DNA from: Pseudodesulfovibrio alkaliphilus
GTDB lineage: Bacteria; Desulfobacterota; Desulfovibrionia; Desulfovibrionales; Desulfovibrionaceae
Direction of reading: 5' to 3'
DNA: 64,000 nucleotides
Assembly: GCF_009729555.1 (NCBI RefSeq)
Contig: NZ_WODC01000004.1
Location: 62,001-126,000, forward strand
This document shows, piece by piece, positions 14,816-23,645 of this stretch. Made by a program: the position numbers and the translations under genes. Under the pieces are notes generated by a model. That model searched no databases. It was not told where the DNA came from and was given only the letters and a program-made list of their open reading frames with translations. Positions within the stretch are counted from its first letter, which is position 1; each line of letters starts with the position of its first letter.

Positions 14816-15979
14816 ATGCCCGTTCGTTCAAAAGAGAATTTCCTCATCTTCGGCTCCCCGCGCATCGAGCAGGACGAGATCGACGAGGTGGTGGCCTCCA
14901 TGGAGGTCGGCTGGCTCGGCACCGGACCCAAGGTAGCCCGGTTCGAGCGCGAGTTTTCCGCCTATGTGGGCGCACCTCACGCCGCGGCCTGCAACTCGTG
15001 CACCGCGGCCCTGCACCTGGCCCTGGTGGCCCTGGGACTCAAGCCCGGCGACGAGGTCATCACCACGCCGCTGACTTTCTGCGCCTCGGTCAACGCCATC
15101 ATCCACGCCGGATGCACCCCGGTGCTGGCCGACATTGATCCAAGCACCCAGAACATCGACCCCGAGCGAATCCGCGAGAAGATCACCAGCCGCACCCGGG
15201 CCATCCTGCCCGTCCATTTTGCGGGCCGCTCCTGCGACATGGACGCCATCATGGCCATTGCGGCCGAGCATTCGCTCAAGGTGGTGGAGGACTGCGCCCA
15301 CGCCATCGAGACCACCTGGAAGGGCCGCCACGCAGGCACCTTCGGCGATTTCGGCTGCTTCAGCTTTTACGTCACCAAGAACGTCTGCACGGGCGAGGGC
15401 GGCATGGTCGTGGCTGCGGGCGAAGACGCCATCCGCCACGTCAAGGTGCTTGGCCTGCACGGCATGAGCGCAGACGCCTGGAAGCGCTTTTCCGACGAGG
15501 GGTACAAGCACTATCAGGTGGTGGAGGCCGGGTTCAAATACAACATGATGGATCTCCAGGCCGCCATCGGCATCCATCAACTTGCGCGAGTGGAAGACTA
15601 CTTCGTGCGCCGCTGCGAGATATGGAACAGGTATCAGGCCGCTCTGGCCGACCTGCCCCTGACCCTGCCCGCGCCCGAGGAGCCGGACACCCGCCACGCC
15701 CGGCACCTCTATACCGTCCTGGTGGACCCGGCCGCCTGCGGGGTGGAGCGCGACGACTTCCTGATGCGCGTCACCCGCGAGGGCATCGGCGTGGGCGTCC
15801 ACTACCTGAGCATTCCCGAGCAGCCCTACTACCGCCAGCGCTTCGGCTGGACCCTGGACGACACCCCCCACGCCGTGCGTATTGGCCGCCAGACCGTGAG
15901 CCTGCCGCTCTCCGCCAAGCTCACCGACGGCGACGTGGCCGACGTGATCGAGGCCGTCAAGCGCTCGCTTGGGGCCTGA
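14816..15979 (+). CDS. DegT/DnrJ/EryC1/StrS-family sugar aminotransferase
   Basis: PLP enzyme of 387 aa that transfers an amino group to a keto sugar nucleotide, usually for surface polysaccharide or LPS. Seen: GWLGTGPKVARFEREF, NSCTAALHLAL, VVEDCAHAIET, the PLP-lysine region FYVTKNVCTGEGG (Lys near 188) and a C-terminal VGVHYLSIPEQPYY. I chose ATG 14816, with AAGGAG at 14802-14807; GTG 14795 is also in frame. It stands alone between hisI (divergent) and a strong terminator. The exact sugar cannot be read from sequence. Confidence 0.9.
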   Translation: MPVRSKENFLIFGSPRIEQDEIDEVVASMEVGWLGTGPKVARFEREFSAYVGAPHAAACNSCTAALHLALVALGLKPGDEVITTPLTFCASVNAIIHAGCTPVLADIDPSTQNIDPERIREKITSRTRAILPVHFAGRSCDMDAIMAIAAEHSLKVVEDCAHAIETTWKGRHAGTFGDFGCFSFYVTKNVCTGEGGMVVAAGEDAIRHVKVLGLHGMSADAWKRFSDEGYKHYQVVEAGFKYNMMDLQAAIGIHQLARVEDYFVRRCEIWNRYQAALADLPLTLPAPEEPDTRHARHLYTVLVDPAACGVERDDFLMRVTREGIGVGVHYLSIPEQPYYRQRFGWTLDDTPHAVRIGRQTVSLPLSAKLTDGDVADVIEAVKRSLGA

Positions 15980-15997
15980 GCCTGACCGCGACCCTCA

Positions 15998-16030
15998 CGA
16001 AAAAGCCCGGCGCACCGCCGGGCTTTTTCG
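15998..16030 (+). terminator. Terminator after the DegT-family gene
   Basis: A 15-bp perfect stem (15998-16012 with 16016-16030) with a CAC loop. The 3' arm ends in CTTTTT. It lies 18 bp after the stop codon, and its A-rich 5' arm means it can act in both directions. Confidence 0.9.
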
Positions 16031-16227
16031 AAAATGGAGGAAAGGGGTTCCGTGTCCAGGCTTGATTTGCGCCGTCCTGGCGCTCATCCCCTCGGGGCGT
16101 CGACCGGAACCGACATCAATATCCGCTGTTCTGCGGAGTTGTGATCTTTTTGAATACGTTCCCTGTACGGCTCGAAGACTCGCCGACAGTCACTTAACGA
16201 CGCAGATCGCCATTTTTCAACAGCCCG

Positions 16228-16443
16228 CTAGCAGTCGTGGAAATCCTTGTTGATATAGAAGCACAGATCGAACAGATTGTGCACCATCTCGTCCACCAGC
16301 TCCTCCGAATCAGCTCCGGCCATCTCCACGCTCATGGTCTTGTTGACGATCTTGGAGAAGAGCATCCCGATGAGCTGGTCGTCGTACACCGTCCAATACT
16401 TGCTGCCGGAAGGAAATTTCTTGTCGAATCCGTGGTAGTACAT
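16228..16443 (-). CDS. Hypothetical small protein (71 aa)
   Basis: I do not recognise this protein. It begins MYYHGFDKKFPSGSKYWTVY and ends in a Cys/Phe/Tyr-rich tail (DLCFYINKDFHDC). It is acidic in the middle (GADSEELVDEM). A GGAGGG sequence lies about 12 nt before the ATG. Base composition and codon use are like the neighbours, and no other frame here is better. It is flanked by about 200 bp of non-coding sequence on each side and runs opposite to both neighbours. Confidence 0.6.
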   Translation of the reverse strand: MYYHGFDKKFPSGSKYWTVYDDQLIGMLFSKIVNKTMSVEMAGADSEELVDEMVHNLFDLCFYINKDFHDC

Positions 16444-16597
16444 GCCTTGAGTCCCTCCGTCGAAATGGCTCGCCCTGCGGCGGCTACAATCTCCCTATCG
16501 GCCTGATCGGCCAACACCTTAAGGGGAAAATTTGCCCTGGCGCCATCTGCTGTTTTTCCCGGACAGGTGACATTTCGTCGTGATAAAGTTACTGGAT

Positions 16598-16615
16598 TGT
16601 CACACCGCCGTGACA
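16598..16615 (+). promoter_or_regulatory. Inverted repeat upstream of the response regulator
   Basis: TGTCAC-ACCGCC-GTGACA is a perfect 6-bp inverted repeat 54 bp before the GTG start. Another GTGACA lies at 16567-16572. The spacing suits a dimeric regulator. I cannot name it, though autoregulation by the response regulator is possible. Confidence 0.45.
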
Positions 16616-16669
16616 CCTCGTGCGGTATAGCAGGCCGTAACAATTCACCTGCCAGCAAGGAGATGCGCC

Positions 16670-17359
16670 GTGTCCGCCCACAAAATACTGGTGGTCGAGG
16701 ACCACAAAGACACCCGAGAGCTGCTCAAGTACAACCTCACCGCCGCCGGATTCGACGTGGCCGCTGCCGAGGACGGCCCCTCCGGCCTGGCCCTGGCCGA
16801 GGCTTTCCGGCCCGACATCGTGCTCCTCGACCTGATGATGCCCGGCATGGACGGACTCGAGGTCTGCCGACAGATCAAGGGAACCGCCACCCTCTCGCGC
16901 ATCCCGGTGATCATGCTCACGGCCAAGGGCGAGGAGATCGACAAGATCGTGGGCCTGGAGCTCGGGGCCGACGACTACATCGTCAAGCCCTTCTCTCCGC
17001 GTGAACTGGTGCTGCGCATCAAGGCCGTGCTGCGCCGCGTGGGCGGACACGACCTCAAGACCCCAAAGATTTGGGAGCGCGAAGGATTGCGCGTGGACTT
17101 CGAGGCGCACCGCATCACCGTTGACGGCGAGGAGGCCGCCTTGACCGCCACGGAATTCAAGCTGCTCACCGTACTCATCTCCGGCAGCGGCAAGGTCCAG
17201 ACCCGAGACAACCTCCTGGACACCGTCTGGGACACCCACTTTGAAGGCTACTCGCGCACCGTGGACACCCATGTGCGCCGCCTGCGCCAAAAACTCGGCC
17301 CCTACGCCGACTGGATAGAAACCGTCCGAGGCGTGGGCTACCGCTTTCGCGCAGCGTAA
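16670..17359 (+). CDS. OmpR/PhoB-family response regulator
   Basis: Two-domain DNA-binding response regulator (229 aa). The receiver has the acidic pair near residues 10-11 (VVEDHKDTREL), phosphoacceptor Asp54 in LLDLMMPGMDG, Thr in MLTAKG and Lys in IVKPFSPREL. The winged helix occupies about 130-229, with LTATEFKLLTVLI, HVRRLRQKLG and IETVRGVGYRFRA. This is the PhoB subgroup by pattern. The start is GTG 16670 with AAGGAG 7 nt upstream. No histidine kinase is adjacent, so it is an orphan regulator here; the orphan kinase at 4654 is one of many possible partners. Confidence 0.92.
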   Translation: MSAHKILVVEDHKDTRELLKYNLTAAGFDVAAAEDGPSGLALAEAFRPDIVLLDLMMPGMDGLEVCRQIKGTATLSRIPVIMLTAKGEEIDKIVGLELGADDYIVKPFSPRELVLRIKAVLRRVGGHDLKTPKIWEREGLRVDFEAHRITVDGEEAALTATEFKLLTVLISGSGKVQTRDNLLDTVWDTHFEGYSRTVDTHVRRLRQKLGPYADWIETVRGVGYRFRAA

Positions 17360-17696
17360 GTCGGCCCTTCACTACGCGAAGGAATAAGAGCGAAAGCCGA
17401 CGCGCTTTCGCTCCCCAGGGCGGCTTCCCGCCCGCCCCTGCTTGATCCGCCCCCCTTTGGGGCAGCGCAGATCGTGTTGCGCCGGAGTTCGCCTGGCCTC
17501 GTGGGCCGTGGTCTCCCCTTGCCTCTTCGCCCCCTCGACAGACCCAAGCCATTGCCCCGATGCCCGAGGTGATGCGGACCGCCATCCCCGGCAAGCACAT
17601 TGCCTGTTGCCGGGGGCGGCCCGGATTGCTAGAGAAGGTCCAGCGCAACCACGCGCCGCAACACCCGGCCGGGCCTTGCCCGGCACCGGAGGAACA
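17360..17696 (+). other. Intergenic region between response regulator and era (337 bp)
   Basis: No gene is supported. A hairpin at 17388-17413 (GAGCGAAAG, 8-nt loop, CTTTCGCTC) lies just after the regulator stop and may end its transcript, though no T-run follows. The remainder is GC-rich. GGAGGAA just before 17697 is the era ribosome site. Confidence 0.4.
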
Positions 17697-18605
17697 ATGC
17701 ACAAATTCGGAACAGTGGCCCTCATCGGCCCGCCCAACGCGGGAAAGAGCACCCTGATGAACCACTACCTGGGGCAGAAGGTGGCCATTGTCTCGCCCCG
17801 GCCCCAAACCACGCGCAACCGCATCAGCGGCATCCTGTCCACGGACGAGGCCCAGGTGGTCTTTCTCGACACCCCGGGCATCCACCAGTTGCGCGGCAAG
17901 ATGAACCGCTTCCTGCTGGAGGCGGCCTGGAGCGCTCTGGCCGGGGCGGACGTGGTGGTGGTGCTCCTGGACGCGGCCCTGTACTCGTCCAAGCCGCACA
18001 TGCTGGACAAGGAGCTCAAGCCGCTGGTCAGGCCCGTGGCCGAGACGGGCAGGCCCGTTCTGGTGGCGGTCAACAAGATCGACCGGGTCAAGGACAAGGC
18101 CGCCCTGCTGCCGCTGCTGGCCCGTGTGGGCGAGATGTGGCCCGGAGCGGAGATTGTCCCGGTCTCGGCCCTCAAGGGGCAGGGCGCGGACGTGCTGCTA
18201 TCACGGGTGCTCGATTTCATCCCCGAAGGGCCCCCCATGTTCCCCGAGGACCAGCTCTCCACCGCTCCGGTGCGCTTCATGGCCGCCGAGATCATCCGGG
18301 AGAAGCTCTTCTACCAGCTGCGCCAGGAGCTGCCCTACACCACGGCCGTGGAGATCGAGGTTTGGGACGAGGCCACCCGCGAGGGCATGACCGTGATCAA
18401 CGCGGTCATCTACACTGCCCAGAAGAGCCACAAGGGCATGATCATCGGCAAGCAGGGGGCGAATCTCAAGAAGATCGGGTCCGAGGCGCGGCTTGAGATC
18501 GCCGAGCTGCTGGGCACCAAGGTCCATCTGGAGCTCTGGGTCAAGGTGCGCGACGGCTGGACCGAAGACCCCGGTTTTCTCCGGGCCATGGGCCTTGGCG
18601 AGTAG
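17697..18605 (+). CDS. era: GTPase Era
   Basis: Essential GTPase that binds the 3' end of 16S rRNA during 30S maturation (302 aa). The G1 loop is GPPNAGKST (11-19). G2/G3 are seen in [10 protein letters not shown] and [10 protein letters not shown]4 is VAVNKID. The C-terminal KH domain has [15 protein letters not shown] near 247. ATG 17697 has GGAGGAA upstream. The frame is open further upstream but the family starts here. It faces the CsoR-family gene convergently. Confidence 0.97.
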   Translation: MHKFGTVALIGPPNAGKSTLMNHYLGQKVAIVSPRPQTTRNRISGILSTDEAQVVFLDTPGIHQLRGKMNRFLLEAAWSALAGADVVVVLLDAALYSSKPHMLDKELKPLVRPVAETGRPVLVAVNKIDRVKDKAALLPLLARVGEMWPGAEIVPVSALKGQGADVLLSRVLDFIPEGPPMFPEDQLSTAPVRFMAAEIIREKLFYQLRQELPYTTAVEIEVWDEATREGMTVINAVIYTAQKSHKGMIIGKQGANLKKIGSEARLEIAELLGTKVHLELWVKVRDGWTEDPGFLRAMGLGE

Positions 18606-18628
18606 CGGATTGTTGTAAAACGCCGTCC

Positions 18629-18663
18629 TGAAGACGCTGCGCGACTGTGGGCGAGCCTTCAGG
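18629..18663. other. Long-loop inverted repeat between era and the CsoR-family gene
   Basis: CCTGAAG and CTTCAGG form a 7-bp stem with a 21-nt loop between convergent genes. It may act as a weak terminator for either side, but there is no T-run. Confidence 0.3.
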
Positions 18664-18747
18664 CCGCCCAGGAAGCTGAGGCAAAAGGGGCACAGGTCCG
18701 CTGCCCAGCGGATCTGCATGTCGGCTCCCGCCGACGCCCCGAAAGGG

Positions 18748-19047
18748 TCAGCCGTCCACGAACCCGGTCAGCACCTTGATGAATTTCTCCAGCGACTCCT
18801 GGTCTTCCCGCCCATCTTTGGCGTCACTGACGGTCTCGGTGTAGCAGCGCAGCATGTAGCGCTTGAGGATGAGCTTGTTGGCGGACTGAAGGGCCGAGCG
18901 CACAGCACGGACCTGGGCCAGAATGTCCTCGCACTCCTTGCCCTCCTCGACCATGCGCTGAATGCCGCGCACCTGGCCCTCGATGCGCTTCATGCGTGAA
19001 AGGACATTCTGCTTGAGCCGCTCCTGTTCCTGTTCGCTCGCGTTCAC
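18748..19047 (-). CDS. CsoR-family repressor, CstR-like
   Basis: A 99-aa all-helical repressor of the CsoR/RcnR/FrmR/CstR family. Start is GTG 19047 with AAGGAG 7 nt upstream. Seen: RMKRIEGQVRGIQRM and a central Cys39 (GKECEDIL), then Cys68 in RYMLRCYTE. In copper-sensing CsoR the ligands are Cys-His-Cys; here the His position is Tyr64. The same loss of His while keeping both Cys is typical of CstR-type persulfide sensors, so I infer sulfane-sulfur sensing rather than copper. No target gene is adjacent, but a fitting palindrome lies 91 bp upstream. Confidence 0.85.
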   Translation of the reverse strand: MNASEQEQERLKQNVLSRMKRIEGQVRGIQRMVEEGKECEDILAQVRAVRSALQSANKLILKRYMLRCYTETVSDAKDGREDQESLEKFIKVLTGFVDG

Positions 19048-19578
19048 GGCGCACTCCTTGTTCAATGCTCGCCCCGGCCTCTGCGGGGCGGTCGTTACGT
19101 CGTCAGGACGCTCCCCGCTTTGCCTGGCCCGGGGGAAATACCCTACACGCCCAGGGTATCTGCCCTTGGACGGAGGAGGCCCGGCCACAGCCGTTTTCCT
19201 TACCACCAACCACTTCGGCAGCGTCTTTCTGCTCAACACCTTGAGCCCGTCTGCGGCCGTGTCCACGGTCCAGAACGGGAAGATCGGCGGGAGAAGGTCG
19301 ACTCGCAACCCGACCCGGCTCGCGAACCTTACCGACATACTTAACGGCCTGCAAGAAGCGCCGCACCCATTCCCCGACTCCGAGAAGCCGTGACGGCGAT
19401 AGGCACGGCAGTGCGCCCATCCTTTCCCCGCGTGATCCGGGGGCTCAGGGACGGCCACGCCGCGGGATGCGCCGGGCCGATCACCCGCAGCCCGCCCCAC
19501 GGGGACGGCACGTTTGTTTGGCGAACCCCCATGCCTGGAACACGTCTCGGGATTTCGGAAAGACCTGGGTGCTGCGGG
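19048..19578. other. Intergenic region upstream of the CsoR-family gene (531 bp)
   Basis: No gene is supported. It contains the palindrome at 19138-19159 and a small GC-rich hairpin near 19068-19090 (GCCCC/GGGGC). Several open frames cross it, but none has a ribosome site or recognisable protein. It may hold a decayed gene. Confidence 0.4.
19138..19159. promoter_or_regulatory. Candidate CsoR/CstR operator
   Basis: ATACCC-N10-GGGTAT is a perfect 6-bp inverted repeat. Its G/C tracts flanked by A/T match the general form of CsoR-family operators. It lies 91 bp upstream of the regulator start, fitting autoregulation. Confidence 0.55.
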
Positions 19579-20310
19579 CTACCAGAGTCTGTCGGCAAAG
19601 GCCCTGGGGAACCCCCTGGCCTCGATCAGGGCGACGGTGGCAGCGATGTCGTAGGGCACCCGGCGCAGGGTCACTGTGTGTGAGTCCGTATCGAAAAGCA
19701 CATACTTGGCCCGGTTGTCGCCGTCGCGGGGCTGGCCCACGGCCCCCACATTGACCAGGTGACGAAGGCCCGGCTCAAGCACGGTCTCGCCTGGGGGCAG
19801 CGCCAATCTGGGGCTGGCCCCGGCTCCGGGCCTGTAGGTGAAGCGCATCAGGTCGTGGGTGTGCCCCGCGAAACAGAACTCCTCGGCGTACCGGGCAAAG
19901 ACCTCGCCCATGCCGGTCTCGTGCCGCCAAAGGTACTCGCTGACCGAATCGGGCGGCGTACCGTGGACCATGCGGCAGCCGTGGGCCACCAGCGCCTTGG
20001 GGCGCGACACCAGCCACTGGTAGGTGGCCTCGTCGATCATCTCGCGGGTGCGCCGCAACACATCGGCCGCGGGCTGGTTGAAGCCGCGCAGGTAGTGGAT
20101 GTTGATCAGCCCCTGCTCATGGTTGCCCATGAGCAGCGTCACCCCGGCCTCGCGCAGCAGGTCGCAGCATTCCTGCGGCTGCGGTCCGTAGCCGATGGCG
20201 TCGCCCAGGCAGTACAGCTCGTCCGCACCCTGGTCGGCCGCGTCGGCCAGCACCCGGCTCAACGCCGCCACATTGGCATGAGGGTCGGACATGATGGCAA
20301 GGCAGGGCAT
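19579..20310 (-). CDS. Calcineurin-like metallophosphoesterase
   Basis: A 243-aa protein of the YfcE/diadenosine-tetraphosphatase-like group. Metal ligands appear in order: SDPHANVAAL (Asp9, His11), LGDAIGYGP, GNHEQG, VAHGCRMVHGTPP and FAGHTHDLM. The last part has the family pattern LVNVGAVGQPRDG. Start ATG 20310 (MPCLAIMSDPHAN) is chosen from conservation; the open frame to 20550 is antisense overlap with metF. It follows metF by 26 bp on the same strand. The substrate is unknown. Confidence 0.85.
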   Translation of the reverse strand: MPCLAIMSDPHANVAALSRVLADAADQGADELYCLGDAIGYGPQPQECCDLLREAGVTLLMGNHEQGLINIHYLRGFNQPAADVLRRTREMIDEATYQWLVSRPKALVAHGCRMVHGTPPDSVSEYLWRHETGMGEVFARYAEEFCFAGHTHDLMRFTYRPGAGASPRLALPPGETVLEPGLRHLVNVGAVGQPRDGDNRAKYVLFDTDSHTVTLRRVPYDIAATVALIEARGFPRAFADRLW

Positions 20311-20336
20311 GGAGCGATGGTATACCCTTGCCCGGC

Positions 20337-21209
20337 TCAGGGCAACAGCCCGGCCCGCTCCACCACTTCCAGGCAAAGGTCGGCCCGGTTGAAGGGATAG
20401 AGGTGGACGCCCGGCGCACCGTGCCGGAGCAGCTCCTCCACCTGGGCCGCGGCCAGGGAAACGCCCAGGCGGCGTACGCCCTGATCGCCGTTCTTGGCGT
20501 GGGCTGCTTCCATGGCGGCCAGGATCTTGCCCGGCACCGGCGCATCGCACAGGGCTGCGACCCGTTTGATCTGCCCCAGCCCACGCACGGGCAGTACGCT
20601 GGGAATCACCGGCTTGTGGCAGCCCGTGGCGGCCAGTCGGTCCACCATGTCGAAGTAGCGGCGGTTGTCGAAGAAGAGCTGGGTCACGGCGAAATCCGCG
20701 CCCTGATCGAGCTTGAACTTCAAAAACGCGATGTCATCCACCAGGGAACGGGAATCGGGATGCCCGTCCGGGTATGCAGCCACGCCCACGGCAATGTCCG
20801 GGGCCAACCGGCGCACCCTGGCCACCAGGTCAGAGGCGTGGGCAAACCCGCCGGGACGGGCCGTTTCCCCGGTCGGAAAATCGCCGCGCACGGCCAGCAC
20901 GTTGCGGATCCCTGCCCCCTGCAACGCCTCCAGCCGGGCGGGCAGACCGGAGGGCTCCTCGTGCACACAGGTCAGATGCGGCATGACCGTTAACCCGTGC
21001 TCCCGCGCCAGAATACCTGCGGTTTCCGCCGTGCCCACGGCCCCGCGCCCGCCCGCGCCGCAGGTTACGGCCGCAAAGAGCGGCCGCACCGCCTTGACGG
21101 CTTCCACGGCCAGCCAGAAGCCCTCCTGCTCCGCCTCGCTGCGCGGCGGCAGCAGCTCCACGGACACGAATGGCCGGCCACCGGCCCTGATGGCCTCTGG
21201 AATGAACAT
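20337..21209 (-). CDS. metF: 5,10-methylenetetrahydrofolate reductase
   Basis: FAD enzyme (290 aa) reducing methylene-THF to methyl-THF for methionine synthesis or C1 metabolism. Seen: FVSVELLPPRSEAEQ with the catalytic Glu, HLTCVHEEPSGLPARL, NVLAVRGDFPTGE, ADFAVTQLFFDN and IPSVLPVRGLGQIKR. I chose ATG 21209 because AGGAGG lies 7 nt upstream; the frame to 21239 adds an AT-rich, unlikely leader. It forms an operon with the metallophosphoesterase downstream. The upstream AT-rich stretch contains an inverted repeat. Confidence 0.93.
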   Translation of the reverse strand: MFIPEAIRAGGRPFVSVELLPPRSEAEQEGFWLAVEAVKAVRPLFAAVTCGAGGRGAVGTAETAGILAREHGLTVMPHLTCVHEEPSGLPARLEALQGAGIRNVLAVRGDFPTGETARPGGFAHASDLVARVRRLAPDIAVGVAAYPDGHPDSRSLVDDIAFLKFKLDQGADFAVTQLFFDNRRYFDMVDRLAATGCHKPVIPSVLPVRGLGQIKRVAALCDAPVPGKILAAMEAAHAKNGDQGVRRLGVSLAAAQVEELLRHGAPGVHLYPFNRADLCLEVVERAGLLP

Positions 21210-21234
21210 GACAACCTCCTGCGTTTCTTTGTGT

Positions 21235-21266
21235 ATCAATATATCTCAATATACGGATAAATTGAT
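21235..21266. promoter_or_regulatory. AT-rich repeats upstream of metF
   Basis: ATCAAT (21235-21240) and ATTGAT (21261-21266) form an inverted repeat. Between them lies a near-direct copy (TCAATATATCTCAATATA). This AT-rich patch stands out in a 65% GC background and lies 26-57 bp before the metF start. It is a candidate operator or promoter for methionine-cycle control; which regulator uses it is unknown. Confidence 0.45.
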
Positions 21267-21495
21267 GTTGGTCTACAGCGCGTTGTTGATGCCGTCAAGA
21301 AAAAAGCTCCTGCCTGCCATGCGCGGGAAGCTGGCCGGGGCCGCAGACGCGGGTGGGGCCACCTGTCGCCACAGGGTGAGACAACAGGATTTCCCTGGAC
21401 CCTGACGGCAAAACGGGGTATTCCCTACTTTCAGTCCGTGCGCGGACACGCCACCAGCCAAACAGCCCTGACCAGGGGGAAGCCGGAAGCAGCGA

Positions 21496-22653
21496 ATGCC
21501 TGAATTGTTTCGTGCGGCCAAGGCCGCGACCATGATCCCCGACGCCCCCGTCATCGACGACGCGGCCGTCATCGTCAGCCAGGGGACTGTCACCGAGGTC
21601 GGCACATTCCGCCGCCTTTCCCCGACCCACTCCGGCCCCGTGACCGACCTTGGCGATGTCATGCTGGCCCCCGGGCTGGTCAACGCCCATTCCCATCTCG
21701 AGCTGGCGCATCTGCGCGGCCTGTGCCCCCAGGGCCACGGCTTCATGGCCTGGGTCGAGGACCTGCTGACCCGGCCCATCTTCGACCTCGACCCCCCTCT
21801 GCTCGACAAGGCGCTGGACGAGCTGAAGCGGACCGGGACCGTCATGGTCGGGGACATCGCCACCCGCTTTGCAAAGGAAATGGCCGGAGCGCTTGAGGCA
21901 TCCGGCCTTTTTTTCGTGGTCTTTGCCGAGGCCATCGGCGAGACCGTGCCCAAGACGAGTTTCATCCCCCGCGCCGGACACGCCCGAGGTGTCCTGTCCG
22001 TGGCCGGGCACTCCCTGTACACCACCCACCGCGACGTGCTGCGGGCGGCCAAGGCCGAGGCCCGGAATTGCGGCCTGCCCTTCTCCCTGCACCTGGCCGA
22101 GCACGACGACGAGGTGGCCATCATGGCCGGGGAGCCGAGCGCGTTCCTCGACCTGCTCCGGGGCCGGGGGCGCTTGCTGGACTTTGTCCCGCCCGGCACA
22201 GGCCCGGTTCGTCACGCCGCGGACCTCGGCCTGCTCGACGAAACGACCCTGGCCGTGCACTGCGTCAAGGTCACGGACCGGGACATCGAGACCCTACGCG
22301 CATCCGGGGCCACGGTCTGCCTGTGCCCGCGCTCCAACCACTTCATAGCCAGCGACCGTGCCCCGTGGGAAAAGTGGGTCGCCTCGGGCACCCCCCTGTG
22401 CCTGGGCACCGACTCCCTGGCCTCCAACCACGACCTCGACCTCTACGCCGAGGCCCTGTATTTCGCCGAGCGGTACGAGGGCGAGCTGCGCCTGACCGAT
22501 CTTTTGGCCATGATCACCCGGACCCCGGCCCGCTTCCTGGGCGCGGCCGACCGGCTGGGGACCATTGAGCCGGGCCGAACGGCCGTTTTTTCCACGGTCC
22601 CCAAGACCGTCACCGACCATTTCCACCAGCGCCGGAGGCATGAGAGCACATGA
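21496..22653 (+). CDS. Amidohydrolase (ATZ/TRZ-SsnA type), possible aminofutalosine deaminase
   Basis: A 385-aa metal-dependent hydrolase. The metal motif is NAHSHLEL (His66, His68). Further ligands lie in [16 protein letters not shown] and [12 protein letters not shown]. The [10 protein letters not shown] and CPRSNHF patterns are common in aminodeoxyfutalosine deaminases of the menaquinone pathway, but other deaminases share them, so I leave it unnamed. Its TGA overlaps the pyrB ATG (ATGA), so it is coupled to the pyrimidine genes. Confidence 0.75.
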   Translation: MPELFRAAKAATMIPDAPVIDDAAVIVSQGTVTEVGTFRRLSPTHSGPVTDLGDVMLAPGLVNAHSHLELAHLRGLCPQGHGFMAWVEDLLTRPIFDLDPPLLDKALDELKRTGTVMVGDIATRFAKEMAGALEASGLFFVVFAEAIGETVPKTSFIPRAGHARGVLSVAGHSLYTTHRDVLRAAKAEARNCGLPFSLHLAEHDDEVAIMAGEPSAFLDLLRGRGRLLDFVPPGTGPVRHAADLGLLDETTLAVHCVKVTDRDIETLRASGATVCLCPRSNHFIASDRAPWEKWVASGTPLCLGTDSLASNHDLDLYAEALYFAERYEGELRLTDLLAMITRTPARFLGAADRLGTIEPGRTAVFSTVPKTVTDHFHQRRRHEST

Positions 22654-23576
22654 AATGGCTACACAAGGACCTGCTGGACGTTTCCCAACTCTCCCGCGCC
22701 GAGGTCATGGCGATCTTCGAGACAGCGGGCCGGTTTCAGGAGCTGCAGCAGCGGCCGGTCAAGAAGGTGCCCACCCTCAAGGGGCGCAGCGTCATCCTCT
22801 TCTTCGCCGAGCCGAGTACGCGGACCAAGACCAGCTTCGACGTGGCGGGCAAGCGCCTCTCGGCCGACACCTTCTCCCTGGCCAAGAGCTCGTCCAGCCT
22901 GACCAAGGGCGAGACCCTCAAGGACACGGCCCTGACGCTCCAGGCCATGGCCCCGGACGCCATCGTCCTGCGCCACTGGTGCAGCGGGGCGGCCCGGTTT
23001 CTGGCCCGGCGCGTGGAATGCTCGGTGATCAACGCGGGCGACGGGCGCCACGCCCACCCCACCCAGGCGCTCCTCGACAGCTTCACCCTGCATCAGGAGT
23101 GGGGCGAGCTGGCGGGCAAGACCATCCTCATCCTGGGCGACATCGCCCACAGCCGGGTGGCCCGCTCCAACGTCCTGCTGCTGAACATGCTCGGGGCCAG
23201 GGTTCGCCTGTGTGCGCCGCGCACCCTGCTGCCGCCCCAGGTGCGCTCCTGGCCCGCCACCGTGTATTCCGACCTGAGCGAGGCGGTGCGCGGCGTGGAC
23301 GCTGTCATGTGTCTGCGGCTGCAACTGGAGCGCCAGCAGGACGGACTGCTGCCCGACCTGCGCGAGTACGCCCGCACCTACGGCCTGGGCCCGCGCCATG
23401 TGGAGCTGGCCCGGCCCGAGGTCAAGATTCTCCATCCCGGCCCCATGAACCGGGGGGTGGAGATCAGCTCCGGGCTGGCCGACTGCGCCGACTCCCTGAT
23501 CCTCGATCAGGTGGCCAGCGGCGTGGTGGTACGCATGGCCCTGCTCTTTCTCTACATGACGAGAAAAGGCGAATAA
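22650..23576 (+). CDS. pyrB: Aspartate carbamoyltransferase catalytic subunit
   Basis: Second step of pyrimidine synthesis (308 aa), joining carbamoyl phosphate and aspartate. The carbamoyl-phosphate motif is STRTKTSFD (56-64). Further family blocks are [32 protein letters not shown] and [10 protein letters not shown]. The start overlaps the upstream amidohydrolase stop by 4 nt, and pyrC follows after 69 bp. No pyrI regulatory subunit is present, and pyrC directly follows, as in bacteria where the two enzymes work together. Confidence 0.96.
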   Translation: MKWLHKDLLDVSQLSRAEVMAIFETAGRFQELQQRPVKKVPTLKGRSVILFFAEPSTRTKTSFDVAGKRLSADTFSLAKSSSSLTKGETLKDTALTLQAMAPDAIVLRHWCSGAARFLARRVECSVINAGDGRHAHPTQALLDSFTLHQEWGELAGKTILILGDIAHSRVARSNVLLLNMLGARVRLCAPRTLLPPQVRSWPATVYSDLSEAVRGVDAVMCLRLQLERQQDGLLPDLREYARTYGLGPRHVELARPEVKILHPGPMNRGVEISSGLADCADSLILDQVASGVVVRMALLFLYMTRKGE

Positions 23577-23645
23577 AAGAGATACATTGAACAGCCTTGC
23601 GACACCTATGCGCCTGGCTGAAACGCAGGCGACGGAGAGGACAAG

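Noticed and set aside
18201-18719. Minus-strand frame starting with a CPFC motif after the CsoR-family gene
   Set aside because: Most of it is antisense to era, and there is no ribosome site; the CPFC is probably chance.
19390-19683. Plus-strand open frame in the empty region upstream of the CsoR-family gene
   Set aside because: No ribosome site, no recognised protein, and it runs into the antisense of the metallophosphoesterase.
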